NCBI GenBank assembly: GCA_012934845.2
Contig: WNNJ02002070.1
Coordinates: forward strand, 62,001-126,000
Length of the DNA: 64,000 bases
Origin: Pomphorhynchus laevis
Taxonomy: Eukaryota; Acanthocephala; Palaeacanthocephala; Echinorhynchida; Pomphorhynchidae
Direction: 5' to 3'
Part shown: positions 1 to 11,668 of the stretch, in pieces
Layout: each line of letters starts with the position of its first letter
Numbering within the stretch: position 1 is the stretch's first letter
Notes under the pieces: model-generated
Databases searched by the model: none
What the model was told of the DNA's origin: nothing
The model's input: only the letters and a program-made list of their open reading frames with translations
Position numbers and translations under genes: made by a program

Positions 1-1431
1 GTTCTCTAATGAAGCTATAAAACCTTCAAGGCTCCTCGAAAAACAGAAAAGAGTCCATGCTGAAAAATTAGATAAAGGAATTGAATATTTTCAAAAAAAG
101 AAATTTTTGAAAAACGTCCAACTCTTACTGGTATGCTTAAAAACAAATACTTGACAGTTCAAAAGGACTGATTTCTTCCTATTAATTTGCTGCACTAATC
201 TCTAAAACTTGTAGTTCGCATTCCGTTGCTGAAAAACTATTAAAACCCGCATTTGAGATTCTTCTCAAAACAGTTTTAAAAATAGAAAATACCGAAACAA
301 TTATTAATACAATTCCACTAAGCAACGATTCAATTAGAAGACGAATAGATGAAATGGCTGAAGATATTCAAGGACAGCTAATTATAAAACTAAAAACTAG
401 AAAGTTTTCTATTCAAATTGACGAATCGACTGTTAGCGATAGTAGAGCCCTGCTGATGTCATATGTCAGCTTTATTGATGACGATTTTCAAATACACGAA
501 GAAATGTTATTTATGAAGTATTTAAAAACAGACACAACAGGAGCATCAATATTCGAAGTTGTTGAATCTTGGTTCGAAGAAAAACAAATACCATTTGAAA
601 ATTTGATATCATGTGCTACTGACGGAGCCCCTGCTATGATTGACAGACATAAGGGCTTTATTTCATTTTAAAAGAACATTTGTCCAACAATATTAACTAT
701 CCACTGTATTATACATCGTCATAACTTGGTGGCAAAGAGCATAAGTCCTATTCTTCATTATTCTTTAAGGCTTGTTATCCAAGTAGTAAACAAGATAAAG
801 ACAAATCCAAAGTGTGACAGATTGTTTCAGATTTTCTGTAAAGACAATAATGAGCGATACAATAGATTACTTCTCCACACTGCAATCCGATGGTTATCTA
901 AAGGTAATTGCCTTGCAAGATTTGTTTGCTTATTTGACACAATTATTTCTTTCCTGGAAGAAGAAAAGGAATTCGATAGAAGAGACGAGCTGAATGGCCA
1001 TAAAAACAATATAAACAATGGCATTTATTTTCAGAAAGCTTAATGAAATATCGCTGAAATTGCAAGGAAAACTTGTTACTCTGATCCACTGTAAGCGTAC
1101 TATTAAGTCCTTTACAAAGAACATAGAAGTTTTTAAGAACAACTTATTGAAGATAAACTTTAAAAATATGCAGGAGATGAAAAATGTAGTCTTTTCTTTC
1201 TAATCAAGACTTATTCAATTATTCTGAATACTTGTCTACTCTAAAGCAGGAATTTCTTAATAGGTTTTCGGATTTATTTTCTTTGCATATTAAGCCATGG
1301 ATGATTGACCCCTTTGGCTGTGATATTGAATGTGTTGAAGAAAACATTCAAGAAGAACTTATCGATCTTCAATGCAATGAAGAATTGAAATATAAATATG
1401 AAAAGAAGGACAATTTGGATTATGGATGACA
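1..1431 (+). mobile_element. hAT-type DNA transposon, transposase remnant (SCAND3/ZBED5-like)
   Basis: The translation matches the hAT transposase lineage that gave rise to vertebrate SCAND3, ZBED5 and FAM200. Positions 2-130 give the tail of a BED finger (SNEAIKPSRL, then an EYFQKKK motif). Positions 354-671 give the catalytic-core start (SIQIDEST, CATDGAPAM). Positions 690-1020 continue with CIIHRHNLVAKSI and HTAIRWLSKGN, 1018-1200 with LNEISLKLQGK, and 1232-1429 with an ENIQEELIDLQCNEELK motif. The reading frame has an in-frame stop near 669, shifts frame near 1018 and again near 1200, and is disrupted between about 140 and 350. It stops before the C-terminal hAT dimerisation region. The left end lies outside the window. 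This is a dead DNA transposon; the family is confident, the subfamily is not. Confidence 0.85.
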
Positions 1432-1944
1432 CAGTCGGCAAAGTTTTTATATTCTACGATTTGGACTAAAATGACCAATATTTTGATGTGTTTTCCGTCT
1501 TCTTATTTAGTGTAATGTGGTTTTAGTACAGTAAATAAAATAATAACTAAAGAAAGAAATATAATAGACATATATTCGAGAGGTGACGTGAGAATGAAGC
1601 TTACAAACTTTAAGCCTAAAATTGAGGAAATAGTAAAAAACATCAAAACCAAGGATCACATTGAATTTCTTTATTTATATATTTTTTCAAATTCGGCTTA
1701 TTTATTATTCATCGATAATCCAACTGAGGCTTGTAACTTTATAATACAGATCTACATATTATGTTTTTAACATCCATATATCTACTGTTATTATTACATG
1801 AATATTAAGATTTATATAAAATTTAAAACAGTTTTTCTATCAAGGTGAGCGATATTAAAAAAATGTTTAATAGTGAGCGATGATTGAAAAAAGGTCGAGA
1901 AACACTGGATTAGATTGAGAAGACTTGTTTAGGCGGATGATTGC
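1432..1944. other. AT-rich sequence without a recognised gene
   Basis: Only a short unrecognised ORF (1588-1770) is seen. The stretch probably contains the rest of the hAT element and its 3' flank, but no terminal inverted repeat was identified. Confidence 0.4.
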
Positions 1945-2262
1945 GACAGGATATATGTTGTTGAAAAAGGATGGTTTATCCGCAGGAACAAGAGACGATA
2001 GTATGGATCTGAATGCGGAAACATCGTGGTCGAGACGTTAGACGTGCTTGTGGTGATAAAGAGGTGGAAGGAGTGATATTAGTGATGATGACGCAACGAT
2101 CGCGAGAAGGAAAGCGTTTTCGGAAAGGAGGACGAGTAACGTGATCTGGTGCGATCACGATAGGAGAGCTGGGAGTTGAGGATATCAAGGGAGTAGGTTT
2201 GACAGCGGAAGACAAAGAGAATTTGATAATATAGAGGGTTGTGGGTTCCGAAATATGTTCCT
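1945..2262 (-). mobile_element. LINE-B fragment, middle of ORF1
   Basis: The minus strand encodes a peptide with RPPFRKRFPSRDRCVIITNI and SPQARL. This is nearly the same as the ORF1 segment of the longer LINE-B copy at 55230-55410 (RPPLRKHFASRDRCVIVTNI, SPQARL). No ORF2 or 3' tail is attached, so it is an internal fragment left by truncation or rearrangement. Confidence 0.8.
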
Positions 2263-2448
2263 AAGGATAACACTAACAGAAAGAAAATCAGGAGAAATTA
2301 CATTAAGACACTAATATATCTCTTAAACTTAATCGATACTGTCGATATTTTTTATTTTTTAAGTGCCGAAGTCGTCTCTCATCCTCTTAACAAGATCTGT
2401 CCATTAGAAAATATATGACGAAATTTAAATTGGAATATATATGACTCT

Positions 2449-2616
2449 TTTTAAATAGTTGATAATGATCCATTATTGATAAAGAATTATTGGAGCTGGA
2501 TCAAAGAAAGAAGGAAAATTTTATTTGATATTTCGCTAACTCTTGAAGATGCTACAGAAATTAGCGAAATATTAAAAAAAATTCTATTTTCTTTGATCCA
2601 GCTCCAATAATTCTTT
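2449..2616. mobile_element. Hairpin-forming MITE, copy 1
   Basis: An inverted repeat starts with AAAGAATTATTGGAGCTGG near 2483 and closes with its complement ending near 2615. The two halves also share a TTTCGCTAA/TTAGCGAAA stem, so the unit folds into one long hairpin. The 12-bp direct repeat ATATATGACTCT lies at 2437-2448 and 2617-2628 and looks like a target-site duplication. A 34-bp non-palindromic leader containing TAATGATCCATTATT belongs to the unit, because it recurs with the second copy near 60420. No coding capacity. Confidence 0.75.
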
Positions 2617-2628
2617 ATATATGACTCT

Positions 2629-2974
2629 AATGCGCGTTACCGCTAATATAATATCATAATAATATATTATAATATCATGATACTATAATATCCTATCGCT
2701 ATTCCAACTGTTATGTAAAAATGAAAGCCTGATCTACAATGGATTTTTGCGTTGTTGTGAACGTGATCTGTTTTGTTCGACATGTGTATCAAATATGTTT
2801 GTTTTTCAAACAATCGGACTTTGTTTCCGTAATCGCAATTATTGGCAAATTCATTAAAGGAAATATCACGATTATAAAGAAATAATCTTTATATAAGACA
2901 ACAACAAGAATCAGGAAGCATCGATGAATATTATTATACATCTACAATTCGTATAAAGTAATTATTATGCGTTA
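2629..2974. other. AT-rich spacer, no gene seen
   Basis: No coding pattern is recognised. The motif AGCATCGATGAATATTAT at 2917-2934 recurs at 6470-6487 on the far side of the neighbouring LINE, with weaker similarity extending upstream of both copies. Confidence 0.4.
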
Positions 2975-3014
2975 ATTAATTCAAGGAATATAATCAGAAG
3001 ATGGTGTGCAAAAA

Positions 3015-3793
3015 ATGAGTAAATTTAGCACGTCGGAGCGTTCAAAAAACTCAATGGAAACTAATTTTCCTACCAATGCAATAAATGAGGTTAGTAGAGA
3101 TTTAGCTTCTCTTGAAAATATTCCGGAGGGAGAACTCCCCCGGTACCAAAATTATCCAACCTGGTGATTATCCAACTTTTAGTGCCTCTGGAAAGGCAGA
3201 ACATGTTTAATGTTTTTATAAGAGGCTTTGTCGATCGATTTAAACAGGGTATTGTTCAATGCGATTAAATATTATGAATCTGAGATTAAAATCTCATTCT
3301 GCACTTCTGATCTGGCAATGTCGTACGTCGACTACTTTAAAAAAGAGCATTCGGAACAAGGTATAATTGCTTCCAAACCAATCCTGGCAACAATAAAGAT
3401 AAATAACATACCCACATACATTTCAGAAGAAGATATATCAGCCCTAGAAACTGATTACAAAATCTCTAACGTTCGTTTTATAAAAGGGATTAAAGGCTTC
3501 CCCATTCACGTGGCGTTCTGCAATGCCTCGGTGGATGAAGCTCTAAAACTGTCGATTTCGACATGCAATCCTTTTATGGGTATAATTTGAGATTTTCAAT
3601 AATCGAAATCGACTCACTAACGTATTCTCACTGCAACGATTGCCATCAGTGAAGGCATTGGTCTGCTGGCTGTTCTCTACCCCATAAGTGCGGCGTGTGT
3701 GGTACAACTGCTATACATCCTGAGAAGTGTGAAGGTAAGCCATTTTGCGCAACCTGCGGTGGGAGCACTCCGCATGGTCAAAAAAGTGTAAAA
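3015..3793 (+). pseudogene. LINE ORF1, gag-like with CCHC knuckles
   Basis: The frame opens at 3015 with MSKFSTSERSKNS. It is interrupted by stops near 3164 and stays open in the same frame over 3228-3590. That part includes an RRM-like segment (ILATIKINNIPTYISEEDI, then VRFIKGIKGFPIHVAF). After a frame change, 3625-3790 encodes closely spaced Cys/His pairs (CNDC, HWSAGC, HKCGVC, HPEKC, FCATCGG) typical of nucleic-acid-binding knuckles. In intact relatives this protein coats the LINE RNA. The copy is broken. Confidence 0.75.
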
Positions 3794-4139
3794 TCTTTAA
3801 GGCATACCAAAAGAGACACGGGAGTGTGACAGCAAAACCAACTAGTTTCGTGGAAGCTGTCTCGTCTAACAAGCAAGACGACAGAATGCTGGATACAGAA
3901 GAACCGGGTCAGCGCTGAGCATAGCCGCTCTGAAGCTTGCTCGGAAGGATTGGATCTGGGCTATGGCTGATGAGGGAAATGAAAATATCGCCCGTGGGCA
4001 AGCGACTCCATTTGTCGTGACGGGAAGCGGTAAAGGCGACCTTTCCGCATCTAGTTGCGACTAGGTGAAGAGGGTCCCACTTCGGTAACACTTACGCAAT
4101 GGGAAGTAATCAAGGGCCTTTTTCACTGAATATCCTTCA

Positions 4140-5870
4140 CTAGAATTCGGGAGTTGCTTTTGCCCTTAGACTTCTATCTGGTAGAGATGCAGATGTTATA
4201 GTCCTTCAGGAGACGCGGTCTATCCGTCTCCCCCAGGATATTACTCGATTTATCCCTAAGCACATCTACACCCACTTTACTCCTTACATACCATCACTCC
4301 TCATCATCTTAAGGTCTTTTAACACTAATTAAATGATCCTTAAGATCATCCCTCTTTTAAAACTATTATTGTCCAGCCCTGTCTTGTTTAGCTATATCAC
4401 TTTGTAAGAACGGCTAGAGGACGATAAGTTGCTTAGAAGAAACTTCCACCTTGACCCTATTAGAGTGGCCTTCTTTTAGGCAGCTATTCAACTCTTTCCC
4501 ATAATCGGAATTGAGAGTTTGACCAAATTTAATTCCTATCTCTCATCGCAAGCTACCGCGATCTTTTTGACTACCTATAAATATCGAATATACAATCCTA
4601 CTCCAACAAAGCTCAAGGTCCTAGCTAAAATGTTACACCTTCACAATCTCTCTGTTTCCGCCAGACAGATCCCCTCGAATGAATACTGGAGCTCTAGATA
4701 TATCCAGCTGATCAGGGATAGGGCAAGCAGTGCTCACCTAAACCCTTCTCAGGCTTCCTTCTGGAAGATATTCAAGGAGAAGTTTGTCTGCTGGAAGGAT
4801 AGAGCCTTGGTTTGGATTGGTAGCATAGGCCTTGACAAAGTTTTAGAGGAGTCACTTTCCTTACATAATTATGGAGCCACTCAATCTCCCCAACCAATCC
4901 CGCCTTGGTGTGACTTCAGGAGTAGGGACTTATCTGTTACAGATATCCTTAACTCCTGGGGACCACTCCGAGGCACATCCAAATCCCACGCGCCACTCTC
5001 CACTCGTGTCTGTCAGCTTTTGACATACAGTCAGAGAAAGGAGGTCGCTATTACAATGCTATTAGCCTCCCCATCCGACATTGCGGACATAAACATCAGA
5101 CGCCAAGTGTTTTATCTAAAAAGAGATTAATCACTTGTCCTAAAGATCTGCGGCCCATCTCGATTCAAAACGCCCTCCTATCCATCTACTAGAAAGCGCT
5201 TGCGCTTAGAATCCGCGTTTATTCATGTAGGCGTAATTTGATTCCACTGAGTTTTCATGGGTTTGTCAAAGGCGCTCGGTCCATTCAGCAATTGGTGAAG
5301 TGCATCAGTTTTGTCAGGATAATAGTCATCAGCTTGCTCTGGCTGTTTTTCTTGATTTTTCAGTCGCATTTGACCGGATCTCCATTCCCTTGGTTATCTC
5401 GTCTCTCAGGTCCCTCGAGTTGCCTGCAAGAGTTGTTAACAGGGTGGAGATATTGCTGTACACCAAGCGGTTCTACTATGAAGACGACCCTGATGCGCGT
5501 CAGTTCTACCCTATTACGGGTGTACCTCAAGGATCCCCACTTTCTCCTATCTTATATCTTGCTGCATCCATTGTACTATTCAAGAATTTTAAATGTGATC
5601 AACATCTAGTGGTATATACTGATGATACCACAGCCTTGTTCTCTGGACGCAGGTGCAAAGATGTAATCTCTGACATCAGCCGTTTCTTTTTAAGATTAAA
5701 AGATCAGTTGCCCCCATCCAATCTTATTTTAAACTCCTCTAACTCGCAGGTGGTAGTCTTTCATGGCGTTCCTGTCACGAAAAAGAAACTTAAGAGAATA
5801 GCCCCCTCTGCACTCTCCTCCATTTTGCAGCATCAACCACTCCCCATCTTCACGAGTCGAGTGTAATATC
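4140..5870 (+). pseudogene. LINE ORF2 remnant, endonuclease traces and reverse transcriptase
   Basis: At 4140-4260 a translation resembling the APE endonuclease start is visible (LLLPLRLLSGRDADVIVLQE). Frame 4519-5130 is an unbroken linker of about 200 residues. RT motifs follow: ALAVFLDFSVAFDRI at 5336-5380, GVPQGSPLSPILY at 5519-5557, and the catalytic box YTDD (5617-5628) where many LINEs have YADD or FADD. Several frame changes separate the pieces, so no working polymerase is encoded. Confidence 0.75.
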
Positions 5871-6354
5871 TGGGGTTCACCGTTACGGTGAATTGGTCGG
5901 CGAAAGCTGACCTGTATAGACTTAAACGTATACTGAAGAAAGCTAGGTGGTCTCTGAAACGGGCTTAGCATCTGTCATTGAATGGGATAACCCAAGTGCG
6001 CCTCTAGGGTACTTGGACTATCTCGGGATTAGTGCTCTTCTCACGAGGACGTCCCCTAGAACAAAGACTAATATTTCTCAAGCTCCTCATCTCGAGATAC
6101 CAACCATAGTCCGCCTTGACTGGACTCTTAGGTGTGTGAGAGACCCCGAATAGTTCAGTCAGAGGGTGGCGCGCTGGTGCGGCCAAGGGCTTTATATCCC
6201 TCTGGACCTGAGGCCGTAAAGATAAGTTGAAGATTTCAAAATACACGTCGTGAACGGCTTCTATTTAAAGTTGTCTTTTGCATGTTTTTGTTTCTTAAAG
6301 ATTTTATCGGTTATATAGTTATTAATAAAACCCTTATCATTAATTCAAGGAATA

Positions 6355-6527
6355 GATATGATTCCCGAAAAATTGGCGGTATTAAAGTAGTACTTTATTC
6401 TGGAGTATCAATGTGCAAGTTGATTATCTCTGAGCTGCACATAAGGCAAGACGACCACAGGACTCCAAAAGCATCGATGAATATTATAACACATCAGCCG
6501 GTAAGCAATTGCTTGTTGGGCTGCAAA
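6355..6527. other. Flank with a diverged copy of the LINE 5' flank
   Basis: Sequence 6440-6490 resembles 2890-2938 upstream of the preceding LINE, including the shared motif AGCATCGATGAATATTAT. It could be a trace of a second insertion or an older local duplication. Confidence 0.4.
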
Positions 6528-8160
6528 TCAAATATGAAAACAAACATAAAACATAAAAGGTAACAAACAGATGTTAGTTGCAGCAACTTCGAAGTTCGAA
6601 TTCAGTGCTCGACGGAATGCTTTGATGCTTTGACTATTAATATCCGCAGATGGAGGTATATTCCATTGATTCACTACACGGTCTCTAATATCCGTGTGGT
6701 ATCGATGTAGCTTTCTACGATGTTTGAGCATCAATCTATTTTCTCGGCTTTTTGGACCACGGATGCTAAATAGGTGGTTAATAGGCTGGGACGAAAACAT
6801 GATGGCTTTCCGCATCATCATCATCATATCAGCTATAACAGGCTATTATGAATCGATGGAATTCCAAGGGTCCTGAGTTTAAGATCAAATGAAAGACCTT
6901 TGACAGCAGGAACGAGCTTTGCTGCAAATCTAAACACTGAATCATAGGTCGCTTAGTTTTTTTTTTGCAAAAGTGGAAAGGCTGCAGGAGAGGCGTAAAT
7001 AATATGCGAATATATAAGCGTGCGATAGACTTTTCGGAAGCTACTAACATCTAAGATCCCGAACGAACGTTTAATGACGCTAACAGTACGATAAGAGGAG
7101 AAAGCGACTTTAGTAACATGTTGACTCATGTTAAGAGTTTTACAAGAGATTATCCCCAAATCATTAAATTTGTTAGTGGATACGATATCGATGTTCCCTA
7201 TATGATGAGTAAATTATTGGTGAACCAATCCGCATGTATTTGCATTTACCAGTGTTAATCAAAAACCCATGAGAAGCGGACCAGAATCAAGATCGAGTTG
7301 TAATGCTTTAGCATCTGAGTGATCGCGAATTCCTCGCCATATCTTTAAATCATTGACGTACATAATACACTCCCCGGTTAGATTAGCGGTGATGTCATTA
7401 ACATATATGTTAAATAGTCGAGTTAATAACGGAACCCTGAGGGACACTTATTGACAACAAAGTGTACTTAGATAAATATCGATTAATACACACTGCACAC
7501 GAGCGATAACAACAAACAAAAGGCTTTATGCGAACATCTGAAAACATAACATATAAATATCAGTACATCCTGTCAAATGCCTTTGACAAATTGATAAAGA
7601 TCACATCAACCTGTGTGCCTTGTCTTAATGAGTATACCTACCTAGCTCTTGTTTCTACAATATAAAAAAGATCGTTGAGTGATTCGGTCTAAATACATGT
7701 TGCTTAAAGTTAAGAGCATTATTCGATTCAAGAAAAAATCTGACCCGTCGAAAAAAATAATCTGTATAATACCCTACAAACCAGGAAAGTGAGTATAATA
7801 GGAAAATAGTTGGATACTAGATCTGTCTTCTTGCTTTGAAATTGGACGTATGATAGCTCTAATCCAATCGGTTGGAAGGTAGCCTGTATTTAGAGATAAT
7901 CTATAGATGGCAGCTAGCGGGACATGTATTACAGAAGCCAATTAATGTAGTATTATCGAATAAATATCATCTAGACCTAAAGTGACATTCAGAGATAAAT
8001 TTTTTAATTCTTTCTAAACATCCTCATTGCTGAATTCAACGTTAGATAAACATTTTCTAGTTGATATCTCTGTGTTCAGATAATGACAGAAGTGTTCTGA
8101 GATAGAAAATCTGGAATTAGTGGAGAAATAGTTAGCAAACTGTTTGACTATATTACAAGA
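6528..8160 (-). mobile_element. CR1-like LINE remnant, RT part of ORF2
   Basis: Reading the minus strand from 8160 to 6528, pieces of one RT appear in order: RLSLNTGYLPTDWIRAIIRP (about 7870), VPQGS (about 7440), FNIYVNDIT and DLKIWRGI with the catalytic box changed to YVND (7259-7447), a thumb region with SYRTVSVIKRSFG and YRTLIYSHIIYAS (6953-7159), and a C-terminal segment with RDRVVNQWNIPP and SIKAFRRAL (6528-6827). This order and these motifs fit CR1-type ORF2. Frames change repeatedly and no endonuclease or ORF1 was recognised. Confidence 0.75.
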
Positions 8161-8173
8161 AGTCTTAACGATA

Positions 8174-8520
8174 TAAAAAAAGATTTATTTTTACGAGGTG
8201 AGTGTCGTCTAAGAAAGGGAGGCTGATGAACGATGAAGAGCCGACAGCGATGAGACGAAAAGTTACGAGAAGAAATCGGAGTTGTATGTGGATGGTGGGC
8301 CAGGAAAGTTGAGCAAGATATATGGATGTGTAGTCAAAGCAATGGAGACGTATGAGCACTCGAACGACGAAGTTGATGATGGATTGTAGGGTTATGAATG
8401 GATTCTCTCGTCAGTTCGTAGTTGGAAACATTCGCTTGATAAGGTGCCACGGGGGAGTAAAATTCTAAAGATCTTCCAAGGATTGTGATGATAAGAGTAG
8501 AGTGACGGAGGGTAGAAAAA
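8174..8520 (-). mobile_element. LINE-B 3' fragment with internal deletion
   Basis: The minus strand encodes FDYTSIYLAQLSWPTIHIQ and SFISLPFLDDT, the same region as the end of LINE-B ORF2 at 58250-58410. The usual tail follows directly after FLDDT, so the last coding part and the tail hairpin have been deleted. An A-rich stretch (8174-8181, plus strand) marks the 3' end on the minus strand. Confidence 0.8.
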
Positions 8521-8785
8521 AAAATTTTTACTTTTTTGATAGCTGTTACTTTATTCCTGTGGTATCAGGAAATTTCAAAAGATAATTTGCCTTTCGATAT
8601 TCGTGAAATGATATATTACGAACCTTAATGAATGTGACCAATTCAGCGTCTAGTCAGCGTGGATGACGATTTTGTTTTTGTGTTAGACAAGTAGAAGCGA
8701 AGAAATGGACAAGGCCACGTAAAGCTGACTTAAAATAATGCCAAACCTCTTGAGTTCAAACTGGAAAAGATTAGGCCAGCATGTC

Positions 8786-9452
8786 TTAAATTAAACCGCA
8801 AACTATGTTATAATTAATTCTGAAAAAATTCGTCAAAACACTAGGTTGTATAGGTGATCCAAATGCGAGCAAGTCGATGAAAATAGTCGAGTGATCGCTA
8901 GATCCAATCGGAAAACCGTATTCGTCATGTTCGACTAAAGAAAGACAACGAAAGAAAGACAACGAAAGAAAGACGACGAAAGAAAGACGACGAAAGAAAG
9001 ACGACGAAAGAAAGACGACGAAAGAAAGACGACGAAAGAAAGACGAATAACCCTGAATACGATTTAAGTGTCCAGAATATTTCAATTCATATATTCTAGA
9101 CTGATCGACTGTTAGTTGCGAACTACAGAGTCTACAGTAGATCCGGGAGTGCGACAAAAAGATTTTTGATATCCTGTAGTGTAATGCCTCGAGAGCTATC
9201 GATAAAAAATCGAGTGGAGACTCCGCGTTGTACAACCTGAAAATTTCGGATTATAATATTTTCTTCACCATTCCTACGACGCTCAGACAACACACGTTTA
9301 GCAATTAACAACTTTTTTCTATTCGCTGGAGATAAGTCTTTCAAAAGGCGAATATTCAAGTCATTTAGCAGACGACAGTTGTGTAAAATAAGGAAACACA
9401 TTTTGGTAGAGGCAATAACAACTTTTAGTAAGCGATACCACCATATGTTCAT
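8786..9452 (-). mobile_element. LINE fragment with ORF1 end and endonuclease traces, split by a minisatellite
   Basis: Frame 9452-9132 contains KRVLSERRRNGEENIIIRNF, similar in spacing to the ORF1 end of LINE-A and LINE-B (RIEKRRREENGETSLSIRN). Downstream on the same strand, 8935-8850 encodes FPIGSSDHSTIFIDL, which looks like the SDH motif of an APE-type endonuclease. A 14-bp minisatellite (8934-9047) lies between them. The assignment rests on short motifs and the element family is not determined. Confidence 0.45.
8934..9047. repeat. 14-bp minisatellite
   Basis: The unit GAAAGAAAGACGAC is repeated about eight times. The first units carry AAC instead of GAC. All copies stay in register, giving a repetitive minus-strand peptide of FFRRLSFV type. 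Confidence 0.9.
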
Positions 9453-10799
9453 CTTTAGCCAAGATAAAATTGATTTACAACTCGAAAATCCTGCCGAACC
9501 GTTGCAGTGCAGTTTTGCAAAAACATGAAAGAATTGATTTAACAGCGTTCACATAAAGCCGAATTGTCATAATGCCGTAGGCCATTGTTAACATCACTGG
9601 ATTCGATTAGGTTTGATAAAAGTACACTACAAGACCTACCAGGGAATGTACACCAAGATGGAGAGAGACTATGTGGAAGAACACTTACTATTAGGAGAAT
9701 CACTTAGTGATGATGCAGGCGAGATTTTAGACATTAGTATAATTGGGCAGGGCGATTTGAGAGCTTAGAGCCGCTTTGTATAATCAATCAGGGAAGCAAG
9801 CTCCTCCAGATTGTGTGTGATTAACGTATAAATGTAACGGAGAGTACTCAAAGAACTTTTAAGTTGCTTTTGATTAACGATCTAGTAGTATGAGGTGATT
9901 TGTTAAACATGATCGAATGATATCAAGGCTGTGAGTGATTGCCGTGACGGTGACGAAGTTGATGAAGACGGTGATAAAGATGAGGATGGTAAATGAAAAT
10001 TGATAAATGACTGATTGCTTTTTTATATGTAAAAGATGTTGGTTGCTTGATTTAAACTGGAGTCAACATAATAATCAGTAGGATAGTCATTATCAGTCTG
10101 AGTTGATTTCTGTATCTTAAATTTTGACTTGTAAATAAAGGAAAGTTATTCAAAGAAACAAGCCGCAAATGAATTCTTTGGTAAGTAAATATTTTGACAT
10201 TTAATATTCTCACTTATCGGTAATCGATTAATAAGACAAATAACAATATTTTTATAAAAGCCGGGGAACATACATCAATAAAGTAACGATATTAAGATAT
10301 TAGTTGCATTCTATATACATTGTGATCTTATACTAATCTTATATCTTCTTCGCGTGATTGTGCTTAGGGAGTATGCTTGTTGGATTCCTGATTTCGAGTG
10401 TTTACATATTCATCTCGTTGTGTATTTTTCAATTTCTATTTTAATATATGTTTTTAGTCCACTCGTTAACTTGGAACCTTGCGGCTTTCCTTTGTGTTCT
10501 TTAAAGTATCTCGTTTACTTTAGGTGTATTTCGCTCTTCGATCAATTTTCATCATTATCGTAGCTTTGCGACGCTCTTAGGTTTTCGTCATTGCTTATTC
10601 ATCACCTTTTAAATGTCAGTCTTTGTGCGTATCTGTATTGTTGTTCTCATTCAACGCAATATATGATTCCTCCGTATCGTTTTGACTGTTCAGGATTCAC
10701 TTCTTTATTGTTGCTTAGAAAGATTTCGCATGTCTTTCTACCTTTCGCAGATAATGTATGAAAAACCGGTTTGATTTTGGGATCGATATCGAGTTTAAA
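9453..10799. other. No recognised gene
   Basis: Only short ORFs such as 10354-10563 are seen and none resembles a known protein. The part next to 9453 may contain older LINE ORF1 sequence on the minus strand, but nothing in it could be confirmed. Confidence 0.4.
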
Positions 10800-11465
10800 G
10801 AAACGGATTTACTCTTACGTAGCAAGTGCATGCCGGCGCATGCTTACATGACCACGAAGGATATAAAAACACCAAAAATCTAAATCACGTGTCGATAAGG
10901 TGGGGACGGAGAAGGTATTTGGACGTGATAAAGAAGGGAGCGCGGCGGACGTCGAGAGGAAGCTGATTCCAGGCAAGGGGGCGACGACGAGGAAGGATCG
11001 GAGACCGTAGTTGTTGAAGTAATTGGGAACGTGGATTAAGAGGGAATAACGGGAACCAATAGATAGAGAGATGGGGCAAGTGCCATCTAAGAAATGGAGG
11101 TTGATGAACAATGGGGAGCTGACAGCGATAAGACGAAAAGTGACGATAAGAAGGCGGAATTATATACGAATGTGGATTGTGGGCCAGGAGAGTTGGGCAA
11201 GATATGTGGATGTGTGTTCGAAGCGACGGAGACTTATAAGAACTCGAACGGCGGAGTTGATGATGCGTTTTAGGGGTTCGGATGATGAAGTTTGGAGATT
11301 TAAGGAAGAGAAACGATGAAAGAATAGGCATACAAGAACAGAAGTCGATAAGATGGCGGATACGGCGGATGTCACGGAGAATATAGTTAGACGAGCGAAC
11401 CTTGTCGCAAACGAAGGGTCTAAAGAAAATGTGATCATCGAATGGTGTAACCTTTAGCAGGGCTC
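10800..11465 (-). mobile_element. LINE-B, 5'-truncated 3' end
   Basis: The minus strand gives the end of ORF2 in shifted frames: RIINSAVRVLISLRRFEHTS and AQLSWPTIHI (11160-11300), then LAWNQLPLDVRRAPFFIT (about 10920-10980). The 3' tail carries the family hairpin GCATGC-GCCG-GCATGC (plus 10828-10843). The copy is cut at its 5' end within the late RT region, as expected from incomplete target-primed reverse transcription. Confidence 0.85.
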
Positions 11466-11517
11466 ATCCCGGTAATTTTTGAAAGGTACTTGTCTAGTAA
11501 TCGTTGCTTTGTTTTAA

Positions 11518-11595
11518 AAAACAGCTAGGTTTTCAAATTGAAGGTATATCCTTTTCCTACCAACGCAGATTTAATTTGAAATCAGAAATGATTTT

Positions 11596-11600
<5 letters not shown>
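11518..11600. repeat. Fragment of dispersed repeat RepC
   Basis: The stretch with AGGTTTTCAAATTGAAGGT and ATTTGAAATCAGAAATGAT matches, in reverse complement, the inner part of the repeat at 52640-52738, and it matches 54390-54430 in the forward direction. Confidence 0.6.

Positions 11601-11666
<66 letters not shown>
11601..11666. repeat. (TA)n microsatellite
   Basis: An uninterrupted TA dinucleotide run of about 66 bp abutting the end of the SINE body. LINE-mobilised SINEs often end in simple repeats, so it may be the SINE tail. Confidence 0.95.

Positions 11667-11668
<2 letters not shown>

Larger units (their letters stand above)
2991..6338 (+). mobile_element. Degenerate I/R1/LOA-group LINE with 16-bp target duplication
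   Basis: The element is flanked by the exact direct repeat ATTAATTCAAGGAATA at 2975-2990 and 6339-6354. Between the repeats are, in order, a gag-like ORF1 (from 3015), CCHC-type zinc knuckles (about 3625-3790), endonuclease traces (about 4140-4260), a linker reading frame (4519-5130) and a reverse transcriptase (about 5170-5870). Two-ORF LINEs with zinc knuckles in ORF1 and a GVPQGSPLSP motif in RT belong to the I, R1 and LOA groups. Many stops and frameshifts show it is old. No A-rich tail is obvious; the 3' end is taken from the target duplication. Confidence 0.8.

Noticed and set aside
8934-9047. CRISPR-like array
   Set aside because: A contiguous 14-bp minisatellite without spacers, in eukaryotic DNA.
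11071-11319. Arg-rich plus-strand ORF
   Set aside because: Antisense shadow of the LINE-B ORF2 end on the minus strand; the same applies to 53014-53232 and 58209-58409.
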